This document shows positions 37,903 to 48,498 of a stretch of 64,000 nucleotides of DNA, one piece after another; positions within the stretch are counted from its first letter, which is position 1; every line of letters starts with the position of its first letter. The stretch comes from Oehlia diaphana. Taxonomy: Eukaryota; Glomeromycota; Glomeromycetes; Glomerales; Glomeraceae. Under the pieces are notes generated by a model. That model had not been told where the DNA came from. It searched no databases and saw nothing but the letters and a program-made list of their open reading frames with translations. The translations under genes were made by a program, and so were the position numbers. Location: the NCBI GenBank assembly GCA_003833135.1, contig QZLH01000187.1, forward strand, positions 1-64,000, read 5' to 3'.

Positions 37903-39286
37903 ATGTCAAAGAAAATTCCAAAATTTGAGGTATGTAAAACTTTCTCATGATAAAAATAAAATAAAATAATCTGTCATTATTATTATTATTATTTTTTTGA
38001 TAAAAGGTGTGTATCGACTCGGTTCAATCCGCAGCAAATGCAGGTACATAATTTTGTAATTTTTTATTTTGAAAAGTTACTTTGACATTTACAAGCTATC
38101 ATTCAAAGAAAACGGTAAAGCATCTCGTGTAGAATTATGCAGTAATCTTGTAGAAGGTGGAACTACACCAAGCTCAGGTATCATCCAAAATGTATTTTTC
38201 ATCCTTTATCATTTACGCTTATTTCATATTTTTATTTAACGTAGGAATGATCGCCGCAATTCTCGAACGAATAAAAATCCCAGTCATGGTAAAGAAAACA
38301 CGCATTTATTCCTTGTTTTTGTAAATTGAAACTCAAATATGGAAATTTATTTCTTGTAGGTTATGATAAGACCAAGGTTTGTTTCATCCAAAATTTCAAA
38401 ATTTAAAATTTCAGAAGAGACATTTAACTTCTAACCTATAATTTTAGAGGCGGCGATTTCTGTTATAGTGATGACGAATTTAAAGTAATGTGCCTAGACA
38501 TCCAACACGCAAAATTGCTTGGTGCACACGGCGTCGTTTTTGGTATCTTGAAACCCGATGGGAATGTGGATATTGACAGAGTTTCAAAGTAAAAAATAAT
38601 ACATATATTTGTTTAAAAATTATGGCATTGATTTGATTATATCCTTTTAGGTTAGTCGACTTTGCGAAACCCCTGAAAGGTCGGTTCATTGATATAAATC
38701 TGCTTACAATTTTCTCACGATCTTGTGATAACAGATATTCTTGTTTAAAGTAACATTCCATAGAGCATTTGACATGACCAATGACCCATTCAAGGCCCTT
38801 GAAGATATTATTTCAATTGGAGGCATTCAGAGGATTTTAACAAGGTAATGATGAAACTATTTCCAAATATTTATTTGTTAATAATTTCTAAAACAGCATG
38901 AAAACATTTACAAGTGGACATGATAGTAATGTTCTGGAAGGTTTAGATACGATTATTAAATTAGTCAAACAAGCTAACGATCGTATTGTGATAATGGCAG
39001 GTGGTGGTAAGTTCAATTTTCTGTATAAAAATCTTGGCGTTCAATAACAGATTTCTTGAAATTTTCAGGTATTCGAGAGTCGAATATAGAAAGGATTTTA
39101 TCTGCTATTGAGTTAAAAGAAATTCACGTATCAGCAAGTACTACTATCCCTTCTGTCATGGAATATAAAATTTCGACTATACATATGGGTAGAGCTTATT
39201 ATAATAGCGAATATATGATAAACGTTGTAAGTGAAGAGAGACTTAAAGAGATGATTTCTGCATATGACAGAGAATCCTCCAAGTAA
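37903..39286 (+). CDS. CUTC: CutC family protein
   Basis: TIM-barrel protein linked to copper homeostasis in bacteria and animals; its exact reaction is unsettled. Ten exons (37903-37929, 38007-38043, 38109-38177, 38245-38288, 38360-38376, 38448-38588, 38651-38679, 38751-38844, 38897-39006, 39069-39286) give 261 aa. Seen: FEVCIDSVQSA, RVELCSNLVEGGTTPSSG, PVMVMIRPRGGDFCYSD, GVVFGILKPDGNVD, VTFHRAFDM, and the closing GGIRESNI and IHVSAST. The 17-nt fifth exon is short but required for the frame. Confidence 0.95.
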
Positions 39287-39720
39287 ACTTTTGCGGGAAT
39301 CCTTTTTTTTTACAAATGATTGTATAACCCTTGTCACAATAAAAAATAATAAATCTTATTCGGATTGCTGGATAATCTTGTTCTAATTTGGATTTGGCAG
39401 CCGATCTATAATTAGTAGATTTGCTATGGCAAATATGGATGGTATTTTCAAGAATAGCAGACATAGTAGATTAGATAGTAAACAATCAGATGTCATTTTG
39501 CCAATTTAGCAGAATAATATAAGGTAATCCGTTTAAAAATTGAGAGATCCGGATATCGCTATTTAGATAATGAGTTATCCGAATAAATCACTCTAGGATA
39601 ATCCGAATTATAGCCTCATTGCTTAGGCTACATTAAAAGTGTATAAAGTGCTTGCAAATTGTGTGTTTTACGTCTTTATGTGTTTATATATCATTATAAC
39701 ACAGATATTAGTTAAAATTA
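39287..39720. other. Intergenic region upstream of IS607-like relic
   Basis: Several copies and inversions of a GGATAATCCGAAT-like word (near 39365, 39573 and 39594) suggest a decayed repeat. No gene seen. Confidence 0.45.
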
Positions 39721-40290
39721 TGTTGCTTTCTGCTTCTAAAGCATTTAAACTTTTAGGCGTTTCAGCTAGTACACTTCGGCGTTGGAACAGGGAGAATAAA
39801 AGTACAATCTTCTAGACTTCCCTCAGGACACAGAGTTTATAACGTTGAGTCCATACTTAGAAATCATGCTATCACCACCACTGCCACCACCTCCACCTCT
39901 TTGGAATCCCAACATGGATCTTTTGTTTATGCCAGGGTCTCAAGCTTAAAACTGAAAGAAGATCTTGAAAGACAGAAACAATACCTCCTCTTGCAGTATC
40001 CAAAGTTCCAAACCACTGCCTTATTTTAGATATCGGCTTCAGTATCAATTTCAAGAGATCCGGATTGCGTTCCCTACTGGAACAATCAAGTCGTGGACTG
40101 GTTAAAGAAGTTGTTGTTGCCCACAGAGACAGGCTGTGTCAGTTCACCTTTGACCTTTTGTCTTCAAGCTTAATGGCACAAAGATATGGTTCTCTCAGAA
40201 GATAACCCAACAGATGAAAGGGAACTATCTCAGAATATCCTCTATTAATACAGTCTTCATTTGCCGATTATAGGGAAAGCGTTCTGCCAG
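39721..40290 (+). pseudogene. tnpA: IS607-type serine recombinase TnpA (pseudogene)
   Basis: Begins MLLSASKAFKLLGVSAST followed by LRRW, the MerR-like helix-turn-helix typical of IS607 TnpA. After a frameshift near 39803-39815 comes SSRLPSGHRVYNVESI, then SFVYARVSSLKLKEDLERQK with the YARVSS catalytic-serine motif, and QKQYLLLQYPKFQ. After a stop and frameshift near 40028 it continues DIGFSINFKRSGLRSLLEQ and KEVVVAHRDRLCQF, the conserved resolvase core. Frameshifts and stops follow (TAA in the LQA segment near 40170). No intact frame remains. Family assignment is secure from the order of motifs. Confidence 0.87.
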
Positions 40291-40384
40291 GTAATTATTT
40301 TATTTTTTTCATATAAATATTTAACTTTAGCTTTATTTTTGTAATAAATGATCAAACAAATTCTAATCGACTTGATCTATTCAG

Positions 40385-41610
40385 ATACAGATAAGAATGG
40401 AAACAAAACAAAAAACAAAAAACACAAGAAGAAAGTGCAAACAACAGGATGAGCCAAAAGAATGAAGAAAGTAGACTTGACACAATTGCTAAAATACGAA
40501 TGTATCCCAATTCCTTTCAGAAGATCTTTCTTTAACAATGGATGGGTTGTGCGATTAGTTTACAATATGATAGTGGACAATTACTGCTTAGATCATAGAA
40601 TTACAAGGCAATTTTTCTTTAGGATGCTCCTCCGGCTAAAGATTAAACATAACAGACGCTATACAAGCAAGAGATGAGGTTATCACAAGGAATAAGGAGA
40701 ATCAAATCAACATTATGTATGTTCTTCATTTTAGATCTAAGAAAAATGATATGCTCAATACTTTCGTAAACCACCCCATTTTTATATCAGGCTTCTACAT
40801 AATAAGAAGCTTCTTGCTGTTGATTAAAACATTCATGTCACAAAATGGTTACCATTTTATTATAGATATTGAAGACGCAATCATGGTTGACTGAATGAGA
40901 TTGGCAAAATTAAAATGAACTCGAAGCTAATATATAAGAGAAAACTAGGATATTGGACATTTATATAAGTACACAGAAAATCTATCCACAAGAACCAAGC
41001 AAAAGAAATTCACGTTGCAGCCATCAATCCCAGAATTCGCACCTTTCTTACATGGTATTCTCCCATGAAAACATCAGAGACAATGATATCAATTATGTTT
41101 TTGCTTATGCTTGGCTCTTGATGCCTTCCTTTATCTCATGCACTACCAGAGCATTAGCAAAAAAGTGTAACTCTATTAAACGCGCTCAAGCGCGCATAAA
41201 AGACATATTCAAAATTTAATGGATAAAGTACATAAAAAAACTGCATTATGGTTGACTAAGATTTTTGATATAATTGTATTACCAAAATTTAATAGCATAC
41301 AGATGTCTTATAGACAAAAAAGAAAATTTATAGTAAAACAGTTTTAAAGATGATGAGCTGGGCGTATGCTGGGTTTAGGAATCGATTATTATCTAAAGCG
41401 GAAGAATTTGGTAAAATCATTAAAATCATAATAAAATTCATGTTTGAAACATATATAAGTAAAACATGCAGTCATTGCGGATATATTAAGAGAAATTTGG
41501 GCGGGAATAAAGTATTTAGGTGTGATGGGTGTGGACTCAGGTTAATAAAGATCTAAATGACATTGGAAGAATTTTTCTCTGGGCATTGTTTGATAATGCC
41601 TTAGTTATGT
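40385..41610 (+). pseudogene. TnpB/Fanzor2-like nuclease (pseudogene)
   Basis: Fragments in TnpB order: a lysine-rich start; KIRMYPNSFQKIF...QWMGCA and, one frame over, RLVYNMIVDNYCLDH (the N-terminal IRxYP...GCAR.xYN region). Then HVAAINPRIRTFLTWYSP (RuvC-I, normally ALDPGVRTF), VHKKTALWLTK, IIVLPKFNSIQMS, MMSWAYAGFRNRLLSKAEEF, and FETYISKTCSHCGYIKRNLG followed by FRCDGCG (RuvC-II glutamate and the four-cysteine zinc finger). Last comes NKDLNDIGRIFLWAL in a shifted frame (RuvC-III, normally DRDxNGARN). Stops occur throughout and the RuvC-I aspartate is asparagine, so it is dead twice over. Confidence 0.86.
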
Positions 41611-41620
41611 AACATAATTA

Positions 41621-43039
41621 TGCTAATTGATTAATTAAAGTTGATTATTTCTATAGTTGATCGATTTAATCCATCCGGAAAATATTCAATGCTACGTATA
41701 ATGCATATTTAATCTCTAATTTTCTCTATATACAACTGAACCAATTCACAGTTCGGTGATATTTAAACCCTCTATCCATATATATTGCTAATATAATTAA
41801 CTAGTAAATTAACAAATTTAACTTTCACATTCTTCAGACTTTTTTTTATTTAAAAGTAAATATTTTTTAAAAAAATTTTCCATCAGTAAAATTATTTTTT
41901 ATTCTTGATTTCTCTTTAGCTTTTTTATCATGTAAGACAATATCTTTTTTAAATCATTTTCATCTATATGAAAAAGGTTTTTTATCCATCAATTCTTAAT
42001 TCATATTATTCTATCCATGTAATTAGATAAGAATAATAATCAAATTACTATTCTTGAAATTTAATTTTAAATATTTTCTAATTGCAAATTTTTATTCTTA
42101 CTTTTAAATATGATAAATTTTACTTTTTTTTCCACTTATATAATATTGTTTTTGGTTATTTTTTAATTTAATTTTAAACTTTTTAATAATATAAATTATA
42201 TTATATATAAAAAGAACTTTTTTTAATCTCTTATATATAGAATTTAGTAAAGAAAGGGGGTTTTCTAAATAATTTCCTTAATAAAATAATATTTACTAAT
42301 ACTTTATTATTTTTAACTTTTTATTATATATTATATAAATATATATTTTTTTAGTATTTAATCTATTTAAATAGAAATTGTCTAGTATTTTTTTTATAAA
42401 TGGTACTAAATTTTTATAAATTAAAATAAGATATTATACCTATATTTTTTAGTATTATAAAAATTAAATTATTATTAATAATGTTTATATTAGCTAATTA
42501 AACCAATTTCCTGAAAAATAAATAGCTTCAATTTTAGTAATATAGAAATAAATAAAAAGTTTTCTTATTAATAAACATTTATATTCCTTTTTTTACTTAA
42601 AATTAATTTATTTTAAGTATATTTTACATTTCTTTTAGCTATTACTAAATATTTATTCAAATGTTACAATAATTCTCAAGAAAGACTTTAAATACATAGT
42701 AATTCTGAATCAAAAGAATAATTTTGAAAATTTGGATATTAAAAATAGAGTTTTGGATAGATAGATAGTTGCTATAATTTCATGATCGTCCCTGCAGATT
42801 GTCACTTATGCAATTAAAGTAACGAAAATAGATGCTATATATGACCACTATTTACATAATTTGGAGGATAAGAAATCAAAATTTGCCACGAGTTTTTTAT
42901 ATTTGCATAAAAGGTTACACAAAAAAAATTTGAAGAGAGTTATTGGTTAACGTTTTTTAAGCCGGGTAAATATAAATAGAAATAATACAAAAGAACCAGA
43001 GAAATATATCTTTTAATATTCTGAGAGCGATTCTACAAA
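41621..43039. other. Extremely AT-rich spacer, no gene
   Basis: About 1.4 kb of A/T runs before the TM9SF start. Nothing coding or structured that I can support. The last 80 bases (AAATATAAATAG near 42967) may hold the TM9SF promoter. Confidence 0.5.
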
Positions 43040-45813
43040 ATGGCGCCGCCACGCTCTTTCATTATTACTTGCATTCTAATACTTACCATATCAGCAAATA
43101 CTTTTGCATTTTATTTGCCAGGTGTTGCACCTCGCGATTATAGAGAAGGCGATGAAGTAGAAGTACATGTCAATTCCCTCACACCGATGATGGGACCCGC
43201 AACTCAACAACTTAAGTCTGTTATTCCCTACGATTATTATTATAAACCTTTCCATTTTTGTCAACCAAAGGAATTAAAGAGTCAACCCGAATCATTAGGA
43301 AGTATTTTATTTGGAGATCGTATTTTTAGCTCCGCTTATGTGGTATAAATTTAGATTTTTGCCTTCGTCTATTGATTATTCGTGCATCATTTTTTATTTA
43401 TATAAGTATTTATTTAGAAATTGATTTGAAAATGTATTCTTTTTAATAAAATTAATCAATAGCTCAAAATGAAAGTCGACGAAAAATGCAAACTTCTTTG
43501 CAATCAAACAGTTCCCCCTGAAGATGCTAAATTCATTAACCAGCGTATTCGAGAAAATTATGCTATCAATTGGCTCATTGATGGACTTCCAGCCGCTAGT
43601 AAAAAGTTAGACGCTAAAACTCACACTAATTTTAACAGTATCGGATTTGAATTAGGAGATCAAACTGCTGAACCATCTTTGAATAATCATTATGATATAA
43701 CAATTCAATATCATACTCAAGATAAAAACAAGTATCGGGTTGTCGGTGTAATTGTAAAACCATTCAGGTATAAAGAATTAATTGGATATTTCGATATCAT
43801 TTTGTTCAATTAACATTTACTACATTTACTAATATTTGATACTTTCTTTTTGCAAAAAAAGCCGAAAATATGATGCAACATTATTAAGGTATAAAGAGTT
43901 GGTTGTTTATTTTCGATATCATTTGCTCATTTTGCTCAAACAACATTTATTAATATTTAATACTTTTTTTGCAATAAAAAGTCAAAAAGATGAAAATAAA
44001 GATTGTGATTCTGTTATCAACAGATTAGTACTAAGCGAAACTAATTCTAATGAAGTATTTTACACTTACGACATATCATGGGTTGTGAGTATTTTTTATA
44101 ATAAGATTTAATTATTTTTTTTTTTAAAAAAATTAGTCAATATTTTAAAATTTTTTATTTAGTCTTCTTCAACTGCATGGGCAACACGCTGGGACAGTTA
44201 TTTACATACTTTTGACCCAAGAATTCATTGGTTCAGTTTGGTAAATTCTATTGTCATTGTGTTATTCTTGACAGGTATGGTTGCTATGATATTACTTCGT
44301 GCTTTGCACAAGGATATCTCCCGATACAATCAAATTGAGGATAAGGTATTTATTTATTTTATTAGAAAGAAATCCATTTCTTTTTTTTAATAAAATTTCT
44401 GTATATGAATTTATAGGAAGACGTTCAAGAAGATTTTGGATGGAAATTAGTTCATGGTGATGTCTTCCGTCCTCCGGTTAACGTCATGTTATTATCCGTT
44501 TTTTTGGGAAGTGGCGCACAGTTATTCTTTATGACTGCTGTTACACTTGGTTAGTATTATACTTTCGATTTACCAAATATGAATAATAACTTGTAAATTA
44601 ATGGTATATTATTATTACTTTTTCAGTTTTTGCCGTTCTTGGTTTCCTTTCACCTTCAAACCGCGGTTCTCTAGCTACAGTCATGATCATATTTTATATG
44701 CTCTTTGGTTCCGTAGCTGGATATGTTTCTGCTCGCGTATACAAAATGTTTAACGGTGATTCGTGGAAGAAAAATGTTTTTTTAACAGCTTTCTTATTCC
44801 CATCGTAAGTAGTCAATTAATTTGTTTATTTATATCATTTTTTAAAAGGGATAAGAAAGAAATTTCGGAAAAAACAAATTTGAGAAATTATTGATTCAAA
44901 ATTTTTTATCTGCATTATAGACTTATTTTCGCTATCTTTGTGGTCCTAAATTTTTTCCTTGTCTCGGCAAAGTCTTCTGGCGCTGTCCCTGCCACAACAT
45001 TATTAGCTATAATTGGATTATGGTTTTTAATATCCGTTCCCTTATGTTTCATCGGTTCATTTTTCGGATTCAGAAAACCTGTATGTTTGTTTTGTGATAG
45101 CGTGTTGATGAAAAAAAAAAGTTGGAAGTGAAAATTAACACTTATTTCTTTTATTTACTTTAGAAAATTGAACATCCAGTTCGTACAAACCAAATCCCAC
45201 GGCAAATTCCCGATCAAGTATTTTATTTACGGCCAATCCCTTCTATGCTCATGGGCGGTGTACTCCCATTCGGCGCTATTTTTATCGAATTATATTTCAT
45301 AATGAACAGCATTTGGGGAAATAAAGTATATTATTTGTTTGGATTTGCCGCTTTGGTGTTTGTAATCCTTACCATTACCTGTTCAGAAGTTACAATTTTA
45401 TTGTGTTACTTCCATCTTTGTGCAGAGGTTAGTTTGAATATATCAATTTTCAAATGTGATTTTCAGTTTATTTACCTATCAATTTTTTTAATCCAGGACT
45501 ACCATTGGTCGTGGAGAGCTTTCCTAACATCTGGAGCGTCCGGATTATATATATTCATCTATTCTATTATGTATTTCGCAACTAGATTACAAATTACATC
45601 ATTAACAAGCACAGTCATATATTTTGGATGGTCAGGAGTTATGAGTTTAATGTTCTTCGTTCTTACTGGTACGTTTATATTTATTTTAATCAGTTTTTGA
45701 TGAATAATTTGTGAAAAGCAATCTAATTATTTTTCATTTGCGTAGGAACAATTGGATATTTTGCATGTCTTGCTTTTATCCGTAGGATTTTTATGAGTAT
45801 TAAAGTGGATTAA
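43040..45813 (+). CDS. EMP70: TM9SF/Emp70 nine-transmembrane protein
   Basis: Endosome/Golgi nonaspanin. Eleven exons (43040-43342, 43463-43767, 43862-43888, 43982-44084, 44163-44345, 44417-44549, 44627-44804, 44921-45080, 45164-45427, 45497-45668, 45746-45813) give 631 aa. Seen: a signal peptide (about 1-23, [18 protein letters not shown]), [37 protein letters not shown], the luminal domain with [21 protein letters not shown], then nine hydrophobic segments. The end SIKVD carries the KxD Golgi-retention signal of the family. The third exon is a 27-nt microexon; skipping it gives 622 aa in the same frame. Confidence 0.95.
43766..43981 (+). repeat. Tandemly duplicated intron around a microexon
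   Basis: Two diverged copies of an intron of about 93 bp (43768-43861 and 43889-43981). Both begin GTATAAAGA, contain TTCGATATCATTT and TTAATATTT- or CTAATATTT-like sequence, and end in a T-rich tract, GCAA and AAAAAG. Between them lie 27 bases without a stop in the gene frame ([10 protein letters not shown] across the joins). Confidence 0.85.
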
Positions 45814-46670
45814 AGCATAAGATTATATTTTATTTTACGCCGATCGGTAGATTAAAGGAAGATAACGATAAGATCATTGATGTTTGCAACATAAACCAAA
45901 AAAGATTCTGTACATTGTGTATTACATTTGTTATACTCTTATTATATATTTATTATATTATATATTATGAGAAATTTAAGGTTAACCAAATAAAGTTTTA
46001 AAATCGATTTAGATTTTTTAAATTAGTTTAATTATAATTTTAGTTGGATAATCAGTTTTCCAGTTTAATTTGTATTTTTTTTAGATAGTTATTTTTACAA
46101 ATATACATAATAAAAAACTATTATTATTAGTAATTTTCTTATCATTTAAACTTTAATTAATTGTTGTTTATTTGAACAATTAAACGTTTTTTAATTTTTA
46201 CCAGAAATCTTACCGTAACAAGATAATCTTAAAACAACTATGGGAATTTTTTATGCGTACAAAGGGATCAAAAGCCATTACGCTTTGGACCGATCCATAC
46301 GAATAATTTGCATATATATACATGTAAGATTGATATTTTGTCAAACATTTATTAACGGCGTTAAGTTTGAGATTGGCAAAATCAGATTTGTGGCATTTGT
46401 GCATCCGCATTATGAATACTCATTTGTACAACCGCATTATGAATACTCATTTTATCATCATTTTAAAAGAATCATATCGTAATTATTTTATGTGGTGAGT
46501 AATTCATACGTTATCTATTAGATTAGATTTTTATGCATTTCTTTGATTGTAGATCTACTATCTCCACGCTATCTTTGATTAGATATATTGTATAACCTAG
46601 GCTTTTGTATTTTACTCATTTTCTTTAACAATTTCATTTTGGCGTCAAAAACTTGTGTCTAGTTCTTTTT
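45814..46670. other. Intergenic region upstream of CPA1
   Basis: AT-rich. Contains a short direct repeat (ATTATGAATACTCATTT near 46410 and 46438) and no convincing gene. The overlapping frames at 46210-46482 on both strands look spurious. Confidence 0.5.
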
Positions 46671-46679
46671 TATATAAAG
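46671..46679 (+). promoter_or_regulatory. TATA box of CPA1
   Basis: TATATAAAGG lies 57 bases upstream of the uORF start codon in an otherwise suitable leader; the best TATA candidate of the region. Confidence 0.55.
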
Positions 46680-46735
46680 GGGGAACCAACTCTTCATTTT
46701 CAGTCTTCAAACTCTTCTTTTTTTTCAACATATTG

Positions 46736-46878
46736 ATGAGTTATAATAAAAGCACATCGGCCGATTACATAGATATACAAGGTAATTATTTTGTTATAAT
46801 AATCTCTTACTCTTCATACGAAAATTAACCTTTTATTCTTCTATCATAGTTTGGAAGTCGTCATCAACAGAATTTTAA
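46736..46878 (+). CDS. Arginine attenuator-like leader peptide (uORF of CPA1)
   Basis: A 24-codon upstream ORF in two exons (46736-46781 and 46850-46878) with a GT-AG intron; it stops 134 bases before the CPA1 start codon. The core ADYIDIQVWKSSS matches the attenuator peptide of fungal CPA1/arg-2 leaders, in which a DY(I/L)-x-x-x-(V/I/L)-W-(K/R) core stalls the ribosome at the uORF stop when arginine is high. The length equals the 24-25 codons of the known peptides, and the key aspartate and tryptophan are kept. The ATG TCT TAT start is the first ATG after the TATA box. That it regulates CPA1 by arginine is inferred from position and motif. Confidence 0.8.
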
Positions 46879-47012
46879 ACCCTCGCCTAAAAATCTATAC
46901 ACTGCTTTTTTTTTTAAATAATATAATAATAAAATACATATATTACACTGTACCATATTTCCATTCCCATTGCAATATTACTACCCTTTTTCTTTAAATC
47001 AAATACCTTACA

Positions 47013-48498
47013 ATGTCTTTGTTGCTTAGACGTTCTTTCGTCAATCCCTCCTCAATTTCCATCACAAAAGCACTCTCTATCACTTCATTACAGAAGTGCG
47101 GGCTTGCGACGGTCTCAGACAAGCCTTTTACTATTTCAACCCCTCCGCCAGCTCCTTATGCTAACGTCAATACTAAACCGCCTAAGGCGGCTTTAAAACT
47201 CCGGTCCGGTGAAGTTTTTCACGGTACTTCCTTTGGAGCCAATATCCCCGTTTCCGGGGAAATCGTCTTCACAACTTCTGTTGTAGGATATCCTGAATCA
47301 ATGACTGATCCTTCTTATCGTGGTCAAATCTTGGTGTTCACCCAACCATTAATTGGTATGTTCTCGTTATTCTTGTTTCTATAGAACAATTCTCAAAAAG
47401 TTAATCCTTTTCATTTTTAGGGAATTATGGTGTGCCAGGGCTTTTTAAGGACCAGTACGGACTCCTAAAATATTTTGAGTCTGATCGCATACAGTGTGAA
47501 GCTATAGTTGTCAACGACTATGCAACACGCTATTCACATTGGACGGCAGTGGAATCTTTAGGTGAATGGTGCTCAAGACACGGCGTTCCTGCAATTACAG
47601 GTGTTGATACTCGGGCAATCGTCCATATTCTTAGGGATCAAGGATCAACCCTCTCAAAATTGATCGTCGGTGACGATGCGGCGAATGAGAATTTCGACAA
47701 AATTCCATACATTGATCCTAACACTAGAAATCTCGTTTCTGAAGTTAGTACGGCTGTTCCCGTCTCTTATAATCCCTATGGCGACATCAAGATCGCCGTC
47801 GTTGGTTAGTATTTAGTTATTTTTTCCTTGATTTTTTCCAGTTTTTCGAAATTTAAATTTAATGTAATGTTTGCTTTTTTTAAATAGACTGTGGTGTCAA
47901 ACACAACATTCTACGAAGTTTAGTTAAACGCGGTGCGGCCGTCACGGTTTTGCCATGGAATTTTGACTTTAATAAGATCTCAGATCAATTCGATGGAATC
48001 TTTATTTCAAATGGTCCCGGAAATCCGACGAAAGCAATGGAAACTGTTTCGAATCTTCGCAAGGCCATTAATACATACAAACGGCCAATGTTTGGTATTT
48101 GTATGGGAAATTTATTGATGGGAATGGCAGCTGGACTTGACGTCCGAAAGCTTCGATTCGGGAATCGTGCACATAATGTTCCAGCATTAAATTTGGTGAA
48201 TGGCAAGTGCCAAATTACTTCTCAAAATCATGGTTATGCGCTTGTTGATGACAAATTCCCTCCATCTTGGAAAAAATACTACGTTAATGTTAACGACGGG
48301 TCAAACGAAGGTATTATTCACAAAAGTTTGCCGTACAGAAGTGTTCAATTTCATCCAGAAGCTAAGGGAGGACCGGAGGACACAGAATTTCTTTTTGACG
48401 AGTTCATTGATCAGATTCGTTCTGATAAAGTTAAACGAGAAGGGACTAAATTCTTTGTTCCCGAAACGATTGATCACCGAACAGCACAAGTTGCTTAA
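47013..48498 (+). CDS. CPA1: Arginine-specific carbamoyl phosphate synthase, small subunit
   Basis: Glutaminase subunit that releases ammonia for carbamoyl phosphate in arginine synthesis. Exons 47013-47355, 47421-47804 and 47888-48498 give 445 aa. Seen: a basic, serine-rich N terminus (about 1-30, [10 protein letters not shown]) suited to mitochondrial import; the small-subunit domain [17 protein letters not shown]...[15 protein letters not shown]; and the class-I amidotransferase domain with [18 protein letters not shown] (nucleophile cysteine), TSQNHGYAL and [18 protein letters not shown] (His and Glu of the triad). The usual GHQ after the nucleophile is replaced here. The attenuator uORF sits in its leader. 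Confidence 0.96.

Larger units (their letters stand above)
39721..41620 (+). mobile_element. Decayed IS607-type element (tnpA + tnpB/Fanzor2-like)
   Basis: Two adjacent broken genes in the same direction match the two-gene plan of IS607 elements: a MerR-headed serine recombinase followed by a TnpB-type RNA-guided nuclease. In eukaryotes the nuclease of IS607-like elements is called Fanzor2. IS607 elements have no terminal inverted repeats, so the exact ends cannot be read; the limits given are those of recognisable coding remains. The element looks less AT-rich than its flanks, which fits acquisition from elsewhere. The many stops and frameshifts show it is old and inactive. Confidence 0.85.

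Noticed and set aside
46210..46482. Frames on both strands upstream of CPA1
   Set aside because: Overlap each other across a short direct repeat; no features and no start context.
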